The notes: generated by a model not told the origin, from the letters alone. Shown: positions 55,872 to 64,000, counted from the first letter of the stretch. The stretch: DNA of 64,000 nt from Nocardioides allogilvus (GCF_003047285.1 NZ_PZYX01000006.1:124001-188000); one strand, 5' to 3'. Program-made: numbers and translations.

Positions 55872-56620
55872 CGCTTGGAGCTCCGGTCACGCGTGGGGGC
55901 GTAGAGGTAGGACTCCCCGCCGTCGGCCGGCGCCAGCGCGCGACCGACGAGGATCACCGCCGCCATCCTCAGCCCGGCCTCCTCGACCAGGTCGGCGATG
56001 GTGGCGACCGTGCCGCGCAGCACCAGCTCGTCCGGCTGGCTCGCGCGGTGCACGACGGCGACCGGGCAGTCGGCGCCGTACTCCTCCTCGAGCTCCTCCA
56101 TGAGTGAACGGGTGCGGGTGATCGCGAGGTGCAGGACCAGCGTGGCGCCGGTCGCGGCGAAGGCCGCGAGCGACTCCCCCGACGGCATCGCGGTCGAGCG
56201 CGCCTGCACCCGGGTGAGCACGACCGACTGCGCGACGAGCGGCACGGTCAGCTCGCGGCCGAGGAGCGCGGCGGCCGCGGCGTAGGCGGGCACGCCGGGC
56301 GTGACGTCCCACGGCACCCCGGCAGCGTCGAGGCGGCGGGTCTGCTCGGCGAGCGCTGAGTAGACCGACAGGTCGCCCGAGGCGAGCCGCACGACGTCCT
56401 TGCCCTCGTGGTGGGCCGAGACGAGGCGCTCGACGATCTCGTCGAGGTCGAGGTCCTGGGTGTCGACCAGGGTCGCCTCCGGGCTCACGTGGCCGAGCAC
56501 CTCGGGATCGAGGTAGGACCCCGGGAACAGCACGACGTCGGCGGCCCCCAGCAGCCGGGTCGCGCGCACGGTCAGCAGGTCGGCGACCCCCGGGCCGGCC
56601 CCGACGAAGTGGACGGTCAT
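55868..56620 (-). CDS. cobM: Precorrin-4 C11-methyltransferase CobM
   Basis: 250 residues, tetrapyrrole methylase fold. It methylates precorrin-4 at C-11 using SAM. Motifs are VHFVGAGPGVADLLTVRATR (about 3-22), VLFPGSYLDPEVLGH, VRLASGDLSVYSALAEQTRR (SAM loop, about 78-97), VTPGVPAYAAAAALLGREL, and VHRASQPDELVLRGTVATIA. The ATG overlaps the CobIJ stop by one base. The C-terminus continues past AVILVGRALAP, which is normal. Confidence 0.96.
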   Translation of the reverse strand: MTVHFVGAGPGVADLLTVRATRLLGAADVVLFPGSYLDPEVLGHVSPEATLVDTQDLDLDEIVERLVSAHHEGKDVVRLASGDLSVYSALAEQTRRLDAAGVPWDVTPGVPAYAAAAALLGRELTVPLVAQSVVLTRVQARSTAMPSGESLAAFAATGATLVLHLAITRTRSLMEELEEEYGADCPVAVVHRASQPDELVLRGTVATIADLVEEAGLRMAAVILVGRALAPADGGESYLYAPTRDRSSKR

Positions 56621-58134
56621 CAGGCGTCCACGAAGCGCGGCGTCCAGACGCCGGCCGGACTGACCCGCGTCCCCGAGGCCCCGATGATCAGCAGGCACTT
56701 CATGTCGATGCTCGCCGGGTCGAGCTCGGCGAGCGTGGTCACCGTCAACGACTCCTCGGCCCGGCCGACGTCACGACCGACGACCACGACGGTGTCGGGC
56801 TTGCGGTGCTCGAGCAGCACCTCCTGGGCCGTCGCGACCTGGGAGGTGCGCGAGCGCGACGCGGGGTTGTAGATCGCCAGCACCAGGTCGGCCTCGGCGA
56901 TCGCGCGCAACCGGCGCTCGACCACCGCCCACGGCTTGAGCCGGTCGGAGAGCGAGACGACCGCGAAGTCGCCGCCGATCGGGGCACCGGCCCGCGCCGC
57001 CACGGCCTGCACGGCGCTGAGTCCGGGCAGGACGCGGATCGACACATCGGCGTACGCCGCGTCGTCGGCCGCCTCGAAGACGGCAGCCGCCATCCCGAAG
57101 ACCCCGGCGTCGCCGCCGGACACGACCGCGACCCGCTCGCCGGCGCGTGCGAGGTCGAGCGCGATGCGGGCGCGGTCGACCTCGACCGTGTTGCCGGAGG
57201 CGTGCCGGGTCAGGCCGGCACGCTGCGGCACCCGCTCGACGTAGGGCCCGTAGCCGACGACGTGGTCGACCTCCGCGAGCGCCGCGGAGACCTCGGGCGT
57301 CAGCCAGCCGTCCGGGCCGGGCCCGAGGCCGACGACGAGGAGCTCGGCGGCGGGCTCGGGGGCCACCTCGACGGCCTCGTCGAGACCGTGCCGGAGGCGA
57401 ACGCGGCTCGTGGCGTGAGCCGTGTCGCCGGGCACGACCACGAGCGAGAAGTAGGGGACGGACTCCGGATCGACGTCCGCGACGGGCAGCCATCGTTCCT
57501 CCGGCTGGGACGCCCGCTCGACGTACCACGCACCGTCGAGACGACCAGCCTGCTCGAGCGCCGAGCGCACCGCCGGGAAGGTGCGGCCGAGCTTCATGAT
57601 GATGGCCGCGTCCGTGTCGGCCAGCCGACGCGCGAGCTCGGGCTCGGGCAGCGTCCCGGGCAGGACCGTGAGCACGTCGGACTGGCGCACCAGCGGCGTC
57701 GAGATCGTGGCGGTGGCCGCTGCGAAGGCAGGGACCCCCGGCACCACCTCGGTGTCGTAGACCTCGCCGAAGCGGTCGTGGAGGTACATGGACGAGCCGT
57801 AGAAGAGCGGGTCGCCCTCGGCGAGCAGGACCACGTCGCGGCCGGCGTCGAGGTGCCGCGCCAGTCGGACGGCGCAGGACTCGTAGAAGTCGGCCATCGC
57901 CCCGACGTAGCCGCCGGGGTGGTTGGTGGTCCCGGTCGTGACCGGGTAGCGGAGCTCCTCCTCGACAGCGCCGGCCGGGATGACGTCGGCAGCGATGCGG
58001 CGAGCGTGCGACTGCTTGCGGACACCTGCGTGGTAGGCCACGACGTCGGCGGCGGCGATGAGCCGGGCCGCCTTGATCGTCATCAGCTCCGGGTCACCCG
58101 GGCCGATCCCCACGACCGTGAACCTGCCTGTCAT
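56620..58134 (-). CDS. cobIJ: CobIJ: precorrin-2 C20- and precorrin-3B C17-methyltransferase
   Basis: 504 residues, two tetrapyrrole methylases in one chain. CobI (about 1-245) has VVGIGPGDPELMTIKAARLI (about 7-26), LLAEGDPLFYGSSMYLHDRF and VVPGVPAFAAATATISTPLV. CobJ (about 260-504) has LLVVGLGPGPDGWLTPEVSA, VAVVSGGDAGVFGMAAAVFE, VLPGLSAVQAVAARAGAPIG, SLSDRLKPWAVVERRL and IYNPASRSR. The same fusion is common in actinobacteria. ATGA overlap to cobH and TGATG to cobM keep the three in one translational unit. Confidence 0.97.
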   Translation of the reverse strand: MTGRFTVVGIGPGDPELMTIKAARLIAAADVVAYHAGVRKQSHARRIAADVIPAGAVEEELRYPVTTGTTNHPGGYVGAMADFYESCAVRLARHLDAGRDVVLLAEGDPLFYGSSMYLHDRFGEVYDTEVVPGVPAFAAATATISTPLVRQSDVLTVLPGTLPEPELARRLADTDAAIIMKLGRTFPAVRSALEQAGRLDGAWYVERASQPEERWLPVADVDPESVPYFSLVVVPGDTAHATSRVRLRHGLDEAVEVAPEPAAELLVVGLGPGPDGWLTPEVSAALAEVDHVVGYGPYVERVPQRAGLTRHASGNTVEVDRARIALDLARAGERVAVVSGGDAGVFGMAAAVFEAADDAAYADVSIRVLPGLSAVQAVAARAGAPIGGDFAVVSLSDRLKPWAVVERRLRAIAEADLVLAIYNPASRSRTSQVATAQEVLLEHRKPDTVVVVGRDVGRAEESLTVTTLAELDPASIDMKCLLIIGASGTRVSPAGVWTPRFVDA

Positions 58135-58814
58135 TCCTGCTCCTGGGCCAGTGCGTTGAGGGCGGACGAGGTCATCGCGGATCCACCGCGGCGGCCCAGG
58201 ACGGTGACGAACGGGATGTCGATCCCGTGCTCCCCGCTGAGGTCGACCAGGGCCTGCTTGGACTCGGCGGCGCCGATGAAGCCGACCGGGCAGCCGACGA
58301 TCGCGGCCGGTCGCGGACCTCCGTCGAGGACCATCTCGAGCAGGTGGAACAGCGCCGTCGGCGCGTTGCCGATCGCGACGACCGCGCCCTCGAGGTGCGG
58401 CTCCCACAGCGAGACGGCGGCGGCGGTGCGGGTCGTGCGCCACTCCCGCGCCAGGTCGGGCGTGCGCTCGTCGTTGAGGAAGCAGAGCACCTCGTTGTCG
58501 CGCGGCAGCCGCGCCCGGGTCACGCCGGTCGCGACCATCGTGGCGTCGCACAGCATCGGCGCCCCGGCCTCCAGCGCCGTCCGCGCGGCCGAGATCAGCC
58601 CGGGGTGGATGACCAGGTCGGCGGCGAGGTCGACCTGCCCGCTGCCGTGGATCATCCGGACGGCGAGCTTCTCCGCGTCGGCGGGCACGCCGCTGAGGTC
58701 CGACTCGCGGCGGATGGTCGCGAACGAGTCGACATAGATGTCCGGGCCGACGTCGACGTAGTCGTAGTGCCGCTGCGGCCGGCGCAGGCCGGGCAGCTGG
58801 GTCAGGTCGGTCAT
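58131..58814 (-). CDS. cobH: Precorrin-8X methylmutase CobH
   Basis: 227 residues. It moves a methyl group from C-11 to C-12 to give hydrogenobyrinate. The active-site His56 is in AVRMIHGSGQVDLAADL. Other blocks are GAPMLCDATMVATGVTRARL (about 84-103), AVVAIGNAPTALFHLLEMVL (about 145-164), AAIVGCPVGFIGAAESKQAL and GRRGGSAMTSSALNAL near the C-terminus. Coupled by ATGA overlaps on both sides. Confidence 0.96.
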   Translation of the reverse strand: MTDLTQLPGLRRPQRHYDYVDVGPDIYVDSFATIRRESDLSGVPADAEKLAVRMIHGSGQVDLAADLVIHPGLISAARTALEAGAPMLCDATMVATGVTRARLPRDNEVLCFLNDERTPDLAREWRTTRTAAAVSLWEPHLEGAVVAIGNAPTALFHLLEMVLDGGPRPAAIVGCPVGFIGAAESKQALVDLSGEHGIDIPFVTVLGRRGGSAMTSSALNALAQEQE

Positions 58815-59656
58815 CGGGTCTCCTCGGGGATCAGGACGCCGCGCCACGGGGTGACCACGAGGGCGGCGGTGTGGGAAGTCAGGTCGTCGACGGCCGCGCG
58901 GTCGAGCCCGTCGCGGGTGACCTCGACGTGGCGTCCGCCCGGCACGTCGCCGAAGGGCAGAGCAGGCGCAGGCGCAGGCAGTCGTGGGTCGGGCGGGCCG
59001 GGGTCGAGCAGCGGTGTGTCCAGCTCCGTCACGTGCCAGGGCGCCGACGGTCCGTTGCCGCGGCGTACGGCGAACGCGTGGGCCAGCTCCGCGATCCGCG
59101 CCGCCGCCTCGGCCAGCGGGACGACCGGACCGAACCCGTCCCCGACCCGGAGCTGCGCCGACGAGGAGTCGAGCGTCACCAGGCCGAGGTCGCAGCCGCG
59201 CGTCAGCAGGTCGCCCCGGCCGTCGTCGAGCACGAACAGGAAGCGCCCGGGCAGGGCCGCGAGCTCGGGATCGGCGCACAGCCGCGCGTCGAGGTCCGCG
59301 GCCACGACCCGCAGGTCGGCACGCCCTTCGGCGAGCCCGGACTGCGGGGAGACCATGACGTTGCGGACCAGCTCGTGGCTGCGGGTGGGCAGCAGCCCGG
59401 TCGCCTCGATCGCGGCCAGCACCGCCGGGTCGAGGCCGCAGCCCGAGCTGGGCAGGGCGCGGACCTGGAGGTTGGCGCGCGAGGTGAGGTGCACCCGCCC
59501 GTCGCCGTACTCCCCCGCGACGCCGGCCAGCGCGCGCAGCGACTCCGCGGACACCCACCCGCCGATCAGGCGCAGGCGCACGAGCATCCCGTCGGATGCC
59601 GACCACGGGCGCAGCGCGCCCGGGCAGAGGTCGCCTCTGCTGCGTGTGCTGGACAT
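58811..59656 (-). CDS. cobG: Precorrin-3B synthase-like CobG (short form)
   Basis: 281 residues from ATG 59656. It has the ferredoxin-like half domain of nitrite/sulphite reductases (LCPGALRPWSASDGMLVRLR, about 10-29), GDGRVHLTSRANLQVRALP, RNVMVSPQSGLAEGRADLRV and LCADPELAALPGRFLFVLDD. CobG oxidises precorrin-3A with oxygen and ring contraction follows. I cannot find the Cx5CxnCx3C cluster motif of the longer CobG proteins. Only isolated Cys are present. It is the first gene of cobG-cobH-cobIJ-cobM-bluB and is under a riboswitch. ATG 59656 is preferred over the in-frame TTG at 59665. Confidence 0.87.
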   Translation of the reverse strand: MSSTRSRGDLCPGALRPWSASDGMLVRLRLIGGWVSAESLRALAGVAGEYGDGRVHLTSRANLQVRALPSSGCGLDPAVLAAIEATGLLPTRSHELVRNVMVSPQSGLAEGRADLRVVAADLDARLCADPELAALPGRFLFVLDDGRGDLLTRGCDLGLVTLDSSSAQLRVGDGFGPVVPLAEAAARIAELAHAFAVRRGNGPSAPWHVTELDTPLLDPGPPDPRLPAPAPALPFGDVPGGRHVEVTRDGLDRAAVDDLTSHTAALVVTPWRGVLIPEETR

Positions 59657-59721
59657 GGGGGCCAATCTGGGTCCGGGCCCGTGCGCGGGGCCGTGTGACC
59701 TGGCGGCGATTGCCGCTAGGG

Positions 59722-59882
59722 CCAGCAGGTCTTCGGACTCGGGATCTTTCGGGTCGGGGCGCCTTCCCGGAATCGTGCTCCAGTGGCTGCCGCCTCGTCA
59801 GAGGCTGCGTGCTCCGCCCGTCACCCTCACCGCTGCGCGTCAGTCCCGGAGTCTCACCGGGTTCCCTGACTCCACGTGCTGG
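59722..59882 (-). promoter_or_regulatory. Cobalamin riboswitch upstream of cobG
   Basis: This fills the 305-nt gap between cobG and the DHFR-like gene. On the minus strand AGGGAACCCGGTGAGACTCC is followed by CGCGCAGCGGTGAGGGTGAC, a variable arm, and AGTCCGAAGACC near the 3' end. The closing stem CCAGCA/TGCTGG pairs 59722-59727 with 59877-59882. It should repress the five-gene cobG-bluB operon. Confidence 0.9.
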
Positions 59883-59961
59883 AGTACGACTGGCGCGACG
59901 AGGGTATCGCGGCCCGCGACCCCATCGACAGACCGCCCGCGACGCTGGATGATCGGGAGTC

Positions 59962-60555
59962 ATGAGGAAGCTCATCGTCACCGTCCTGTCGACCCTCGAC
60001 GGATATGCAGCAGGCGAGGGCGGCAACGTCTTCGTGATGCCGATCGACCTCGGCTTCGACCGCTACAACCTCGAGCGGATGCAGGCCGCCGAGACCATGG
60101 TCTTCGGCGCCACCTCGTTCCACGGTGCGCGCGGCTACTGGCCACCGCTCGCCGACGACGAGAGCGCCCCTGCGGTCGAGCGTGAGATCTCGCGGCTGCA
60201 CAACACGCTGGACAAGATCGTCGTCTCCGACAGCACCGCACCGGCCGACACCGAGCCGTGGAGCGGGACCACCGAGGTCGTGGGTCGGGCCCACGCCGCA
60301 GACCGGCTCACCGAGCTCAGGTCCGGCGACGGCGGCGACATCGTCTGCTTCGGCAGCCTGACCGCCTGGAACGACCTGCTCGCCCAGGGCCTGGTCGACG
60401 AGCTGCACGTCATGGTCGGCCCCGGCGCGATCGGTGCCGGCCTGCCGACCTTCAACCAGCCCGTGTCGCAGCGGCTCTCGTTGCTCGACGCGCGGCGGCT
60501 GGACGACTCCGAGCTCGTCGCCCTGCAGTACGCCGTCGGCCCGACGATCAGCTGA
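59962..60555 (+). CDS. Dihydrofolate reductase family protein (RibD C-terminal type)
   Basis: 197 residues. Features are the N-terminal [20 protein letters not shown] (about 3-22), [55 protein letters not shown] and [20 protein letters not shown]. These are the NADP-binding and substrate strands of the DHFR/RibD reductase superfamily. It is a probable NADPH reductase of unknown substrate, not the folate enzyme proper. The CDS overlaps the convergent acyl-CoA synthetase gene by 8 nt. Confidence 0.87.
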   Translation: MRKLIVTVLSTLDGYAAGEGGNVFVMPIDLGFDRYNLERMQAAETMVFGATSFHGARGYWPPLADDESAPAVEREISRLHNTLDKIVVSDSTAPADTEPWSGTTEVVGRAHAADRLTELRSGDGGDIVCFGSLTAWNDLLAQGLVDELHVMVGPGAIGAGLPTFNQPVSQRLSLLDARRLDDSELVALQYAVGPTIS

Positions 60556-62167
60556 GGCGGAGGCGCCGCGCGCTCTCCTCACGCATCTCGACCTTGCGGA
60601 TCTTGCCGGTCACGGTCATCGGGAACTCGTCGGCGATGACGATGTAGCGCGGGATCTTGTAGTGGGCCAGCTTGCCCGTGGCGAACGCCTTGACCGCGGC
60701 CGCGTCGAGGGGCTCGGTGCCGGCGCGCATCCGCAGCCACGCGCACAGCTCCTCGCCGTACTTCTCGTCCGGGACCCCGATGACCTGCACGTCCTCGATG
60801 TCGGGGTGGGTGAAGAGGAACTCCTCGATCTCGCGGGGATAGATGTTCTCGCCTCCGCGGATCACCATGTCCTTGATCCGCCCGACGATCGCGCAGTAGC
60901 CGTCCTCGCGCATCACCGCGAGGTCGCCGGTGTGCATCCAGCCGTCCTCGTCGATCGCCTCGCGCGTCTTCTCCTCGTCGTCCCAGTAGCCGAGCATCAC
61001 GGAGTAGCCGCGGGTGCAGAACTCACCGGTCTCGCCGCGCGGCAGGGTCTCGCCGGTCAGCGGGTCGACGACCTTGACCTCGACGTGCGGGTGCACCCGC
61101 CCGATCGTGGCTGTCCGGCGATCGAGGTCGTCGTCGCTGCGGGTCTGAGTGGACACCGGCGACGTCTCGGTCATGCCGTAGGCGATCGAGACCTCCGCCA
61201 TGTTCATCTCGGAGATGCAGCGCTTCATGACCTCCACCGGGCACGGCGAGCCGGCCATGATCCCGGTCCGCAGCGTGGAGAGGTCGACGTCGGCGAAGCC
61301 GGGCGCGTTCTGCATCGCGATGAACATCGTCGGCACGCCGTAGACCCCGGTGCAGCGCTCGTCCTGGATCGCCTGCAGCGTCGTCACCGGGTCGAAGCCG
61401 GGCGCCGGGATGACCATCGTCGCGCCGTGGGTGGTGCAGCCGAGGTTGCCCATCACCATCCCGAAGCAGTGGTAGAACGGCACCGGGATGCAGAGCCGGT
61501 CCTGCTCGCTGAAGTTGATCAGCTCGGTGACGAAGAAGCCGTTGTTGAGGATGTTGCGGTGGCTCAGCGTCGCACCCTTGGGAAAGCCGGTCGTCCCGCT
61601 CGTGTACTGGATGTTGATGGCGTCGTCGGGCTCGAGTGAGTAGTCGAGCAGGTCCAGCAGCGTCACGCCCGGGTCCGAGACGTTGAAGTCGGTCCACTCG
61701 GGCGTGCCGATGAACAGCACCTGCTGCAACGCCGTCTCGGTCCTGACCTCCTCGACCATCGCGCGGTAGTCGCTGCCCTTGAACTCGGTGGCGGATACCA
61801 GCAGCTTGGCGCCCGACTGGTTGAGCACGAAGGCCAGCTCGTGGGTGCGGTAGGCCGGGTTGACGTTGACCAGGATCGCGCCGATCTTGGCCGTCGCGAA
61901 CTGCGTCAGCGTCCACTCCGCGCAGTTGGGCGCCCAGATCGCCACCCGGTCGCCCTTGGTGATCCCGGAGCGGAGCAGCGCGATCGCGAGCACGTCCACG
62001 TCACGGTCCAGCTCGGCATAGGTCCAGCGCCTGCCCGTCGCGACCTCGACGAGCGCCTCCCTCTCGCCGTACGTCGCCACCGTCCGCTCGAAGTTCGCGC
62101 CGATCGTCTCCTCCAGCAGCGCTGGGGTGGTCTCGCCGGCTGTGATCGACGTCATGTCGGTGTCCAT
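60548..62167 (-). CDS. AMP-binding acyl-CoA synthetase
   Basis: 539 residues of the acyl-adenylate-forming family. Core motifs are [20 protein letters not shown] (about 193-212), [31 protein letters not shown] (about 325-344), [20 protein letters not shown] (about 422-441), [15 protein letters not shown] and the catalytic Lys in [16 protein letters not shown] (about 521). It activates a fatty or carboxylic acid to acyl-CoA through an acyl-AMP. The medium/long-chain FadD type is most likely. The start at 62167 is supported by a TAGGGT box. ATG 62155 is an alternative. Confidence 0.92.
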   Translation of the reverse strand: MDTDMTSITAGETTPALLEETIGANFERTVATYGEREALVEVATGRRWTYAELDRDVDVLAIALLRSGITKGDRVAIWAPNCAEWTLTQFATAKIGAILVNVNPAYRTHELAFVLNQSGAKLLVSATEFKGSDYRAMVEEVRTETALQQVLFIGTPEWTDFNVSDPGVTLLDLLDYSLEPDDAINIQYTSGTTGFPKGATLSHRNILNNGFFVTELINFSEQDRLCIPVPFYHCFGMVMGNLGCTTHGATMVIPAPGFDPVTTLQAIQDERCTGVYGVPTMFIAMQNAPGFADVDLSTLRTGIMAGSPCPVEVMKRCISEMNMAEVSIAYGMTETSPVSTQTRSDDDLDRRTATIGRVHPHVEVKVVDPLTGETLPRGETGEFCTRGYSVMLGYWDDEEKTREAIDEDGWMHTGDLAVMREDGYCAIVGRIKDMVIRGGENIYPREIEEFLFTHPDIEDVQVIGVPDEKYGEELCAWLRMRAGTEPLDAAAVKAFATGKLAHYKIPRYIVIADEFPMTVTGKIRKVEMREESARRLRLS

Positions 62168-62173
62168 GCGCCG

Positions 62174-62179
62174 ACCCTA
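62174..62179 (-). promoter_or_regulatory. -10 box of a leaderless promoter (acyl-CoA synthetase)
   Basis: On the minus strand TAGGGT is 6 nt before ATG 62167. Confidence 0.55.
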
Positions 62180-62252
62180 GCGACGCCTCACAGGGCCAGA
62201 AGGAGGACCCGGGCAGCTGTACGGTGAGCAGACCCGACGTGAGTGAGGTTGC

Positions 62253-62687
62253 GTGGCCACCGACCCCGATCCCGGCACTCCGGCCGCTCCGCGGGCGCGC
62301 GAGCGCTCGACCCGGCAGTTCGAGGCCGTGCGGGACGAGCTGGCGCGGGGCGACGACTTCCGCAGCGCGCAGGACATCCACGCCTCGCTCGGCGCACGCG
62401 GTACGGCGGTCGGGCTGGCCACGGTCTACCGAGCGCTGCAGACCCTCGCGGACTCGGGCGCGGCCGACTCCCTGCGCAGCCCTGCGGGTCAAGCGGTCTA
62501 CCGCGTGTGCGGTCAGGTGCACCACCACCACCTCGTGTGTCGCTCGTGCGGCCGGACGGTCGAGGTCCAGGGACTCGCCGTCGAGCGCTGGGCCGAGAAG
62601 ACAGCCGGAGCGAACGGCTTCAGCGACGTCGAGCACACCGTGGAGCTGACCGGCACCTGCACTCCCTGCCGCACCACCTCGAGCTGA
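62253..62687 (+). CDS. zur: Fur-family zinc uptake regulator Zur
   Basis: 144 residues from GTG 62253. The winged HTH (about 12-80) has FRSAQDIHASLGARGTAVGL and VYRALQTLADSGAADSL. The metal domain has YRVCGQVHHHHLVCRSCGRT (His cluster and CxxC, about 88-107) and a second CxxC in GTCTPCRTT near the C-terminus. The pattern of ligands is Zur-like. Its neighbours are a Zur-box gene for L31 type B and a COG0523 protein, which supports zinc rather than iron. The gene is likely autoregulated or constitutive. No second Zur box is seen ahead of it. Confidence 0.92.
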   Translation: MATDPDPGTPAAPRARERSTRQFEAVRDELARGDDFRSAQDIHASLGARGTAVGLATVYRALQTLADSGAADSLRSPAGQAVYRVCGQVHHHHLVCRSCGRTVEVQGLAVERWAEKTAGANGFSDVEHTVELTGTCTPCRTTSS

Positions 62688-62735
62688 CCCTCGGTCCGAG
62701 GCTCGGGTGACGGCTGCATCGTCGTCGTGCCATAC

Positions 62736-62750
62736 TGATAACGATTCTCA
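62736..62750. promoter_or_regulatory. Zur box
   Basis: TGATAACGATTCTCA fits the TGANAANNNTTNTCA pattern of Zur sites, read from either strand. It lies in the promoter region of the L31 type B gene, 15 nt before ATG 62766, and would repress rpmE2 and the COG0523 gene when zinc is sufficient. Confidence 0.82.
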
Positions 62751-62765
62751 TTTTCAGGAGGCGCC

Positions 62766-63020
62766 ATGAAGCACGACATCCATCCCCCGTACGGCCCGGT
62801 GGCATTCCGGGACCGCTCCACCGGCTGGGTGACCATCACCCGGTCCACGCTCGCGGGCAGGGAGCACCACCAGGTCGTCGAGATCGACGGCACCACCCTC
62901 CCCGTCGTCGACGTCGACATCTCCAGCGACAGCCACCCGTTCTGGACGGGCACAGCCCGCACCCTCGACAGCGAGGGCCGGGTGGAGAAGTTCCAGCGCC
63001 GCTACGGCAGGACCTCATGA
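62766..63020 (+). CDS. rpmE2: Type B (zinc-free) ribosomal protein L31
   Basis: 84 residues opening MKHDIHPPYGPVAFRDRSTG, then VEIDGTTLPVVDVDISSDSH, PFWTGTARTLDSEGRVEKFQ and the end RRYGRTS. No Cys is present, so this is the paralogue that needs no zinc and replaces zinc-bound L31 in zinc starvation, which frees metal. It is controlled by the Zur box just upstream and has an AGGAG Shine-Dalgarno. It is coupled by ATGA to the COG0523 gene. Confidence 0.95.
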   Translation: MKHDIHPPYGPVAFRDRSTGWVTITRSTLAGREHHQVVEIDGTTLPVVDVDISSDSHPFWTGTARTLDSEGRVEKFQRRYGRTS

Positions 63021-64000
63021 GGACGCCGCTGGTCGTCGTCACCGGGGTGGACACGATGGCGATGGACAGCACCCTGATGAGCCTCGCGTGGGACCTGCCG
63101 CGAGCGGTGTCGGTGCGACACCACATCGACCCGCACTCGCAGGTCCTCACCCGGGTCGTCAGCGACGCGGACGGCATCGTGGAGAAGGAGCACATCCAGC
63201 TCGAGCACGCCTGCGTGAGCTGTGCCTTGCGCGAGGACATCCTGCCCACCCTCGAACGCCTCGCCCGTGACGACCGGTGGAGCGCGATCGTCTCCGGGCT
63301 CCCAACCGCCACCGAGGCGGGCCAGCTCTCGCACGCCCTCGGCACCAACAGTCGGCTGGCACGGCACCTCAAGCTGAGCAGCGTGGTGGCGGCCGTCGGC
63401 GGCGGCGGCGTCGTTCGCGACCTGCTCAGCGACGACACGCTCCAGGAGCGGTGCGTGCACACCAACCCCGACGACGACCGAGGCGTCGGCGAGGTGGCCT
63501 GCGCCCAGATCGAGTTCGCCGACGTCGTCGTGCTCGACACCGACCCCGGCGCGGAGGCGACCGACCTGGTGCGGGCCATGGCGCGACCCGATGCCCCTCT
63601 GGTCACCGGAGCGGACCAGCTCGACGGAGCAGCCCTCACGGCGCAACGCCACCAGAGCACCCTGGCCCACCAGTGGTGCGCCGCCGAGACCAACGTCGCC
63701 GCGCCTGCGCTCGGCAGCAGCCGTGCCTGGCGCCTGGACCTCTCCTCCTCGCGCCCCTTCCATCCGGAGCGGCTGCTGGACCGGATCGAGCTCCTCGGCA
63801 CCGGTGCCCACCGCTCGCGCGGCTCGTTCTGGCTCCCCACCCGTCCCGGCGCGCTCCTGGAGTGGTCCGGCGCCGGCGGCCAGCTCAGCATCGGGAGCTA
63901 CAGCGCGTGGGGTCGTCGTACGCCGCTGACCCGATTGATCTTCACCGGGCTCGGGCAGCCGCCCAGCACCCTCGGCCCGGCCTTCGAGGACATCTTGCTG
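63017..64000 (+). CDS. CobW/COG0523-like metallochaperone (partial, degenerate P-loop)
   Basis: At least 328 residues, no stop before the right edge. The N-terminus is TPLVVVTGVDTMAMDSTLMS, where the normal GxxxxGKT/S P-loop has lost its lysine. The metal motif is CVSCALRED (about 67-75), replacing the CxCC of CobW. Downstream are FADVVVLDTDP, DAPLVTGADQLDG and the CobW C-terminal domain with SSRPFHPERLLDRIELLG and RSRGSFWLPTRPG. The family delivers zinc or other metals to proteins. The operon with Zur box and L31 type B points to zinc. Whether it still hydrolyses GTP is doubtful. Confidence 0.88.
   Translation, partial: MRTPLVVVTGVDTMAMDSTLMSLAWDLPRAVSVRHHIDPHSQVLTRVVSDADGIVEKEHIQLEHACVSCALREDILPTLERLARDDRWSAIVSGLPTATEAGQLSHALGTNSRLARHLKLSSVVAAVGGGGVVRDLLSDDTLQERCVHTNPDDDRGVGEVACAQIEFADVVVLDTDPGAEATDLVRAMARPDAPLVTGADQLDGAALTAQRHQSTLAHQWCAAETNVAAPALGSSRAWRLDLSSSRPFHPERLLDRIELLGTGAHRSRGSFWLPTRPGALLEWSGAGGQLSIGSYSAWGRRTPLTRLIFTGLGQPPSTLGPAFEDILL

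Overview
The window is very GC-rich, gene-dense DNA with many 1-4 nt stop/start overlaps. It reads as a chromosomal segment of an aerobic high-GC actinobacterium. The features pointing there are a SigR/RsrA pair, the 24-residue ribosomal protein bL37, a DUF222/HNH (13E12-type) gene with an actinobacterial LexA box, CobIJ and ChlI-ChlD fusions, a Zur-controlled L31 paralogue, and many TANNNT -10 hexamers placed 6-8 nt before a start codon, as in leaderless genes. The gene set and style suggest Nocardioidaceae (Nocardioides-like). That is an inference from gene content, not from a phylogenetic marker. I see no rRNA, tRNA, CRISPR array, insertion sequence or phage gene. The only gene-free stretch above 300 nt (59657-59961) holds a riboswitch.

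Region 1 (1-12.4 kb) is housekeeping and stress response. It holds a SigE-family ECF factor with a membrane protein, a thioesterase, and the bL37-rsrA-sigR-hydrolase-SRAP cluster. A sigma factor fused to its own zinc finger, membrane segment and outer domain follows. Then come aroA-rsgA, hisN, CBS, FKBP, S4 and DUF445 genes. The sigR-SRAP-aroA-rsgA order recalls the sigH region of mycobacteria. Region 2 (12.4-19.1 kb) has a TagD-like nucleotidyltransferase overlapping the first of two tandem secreted metalloproteases, an aldo/keto reductase, an SOS-regulated HNH gene and small enzymes.

Region 3 (19.1-33.6 kb) is catabolic. A TetR gene with a palindromic operator diverges from an acyl-CoA dehydrogenase / SDR / APH-like kinase / phosphatase / SDR operon, which resembles the 4-hydroxyacyl-CoA phosphorylation route. 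A SNF2 helicase follows. Next is phenylacetyl-CoA epoxidase paaABCDE with a PaaR-type TetR gene, and a divergent paaZ across one PaaR-like box.

Region 4 (34.9-59.7 kb) is a nearly complete aerobic cobalamin pathway under four cobalamin riboswitches. One controls cobN-cobF-cobQ-cobK-cobU-ferredoxin protein, one cbtB-cbtA (cobalt uptake), one chlID-cobO-cobBC-cobT-cobS-cbiB, and one cobG-cobH-cobIJ-cobM-bluB. cobL and a CobC-like phosphatase coupled to chrA lie beside them. Only uroporphyrinogen-III methyltransferase and a recognisable cob(II)yrinate reductase are not seen. Region 5 (59.9-64 kb) has a DHFR-like protein, an acyl-CoA synthetase, and a zinc module of zur, Zur box, L31 type B and a COG0523 protein that runs off the end.
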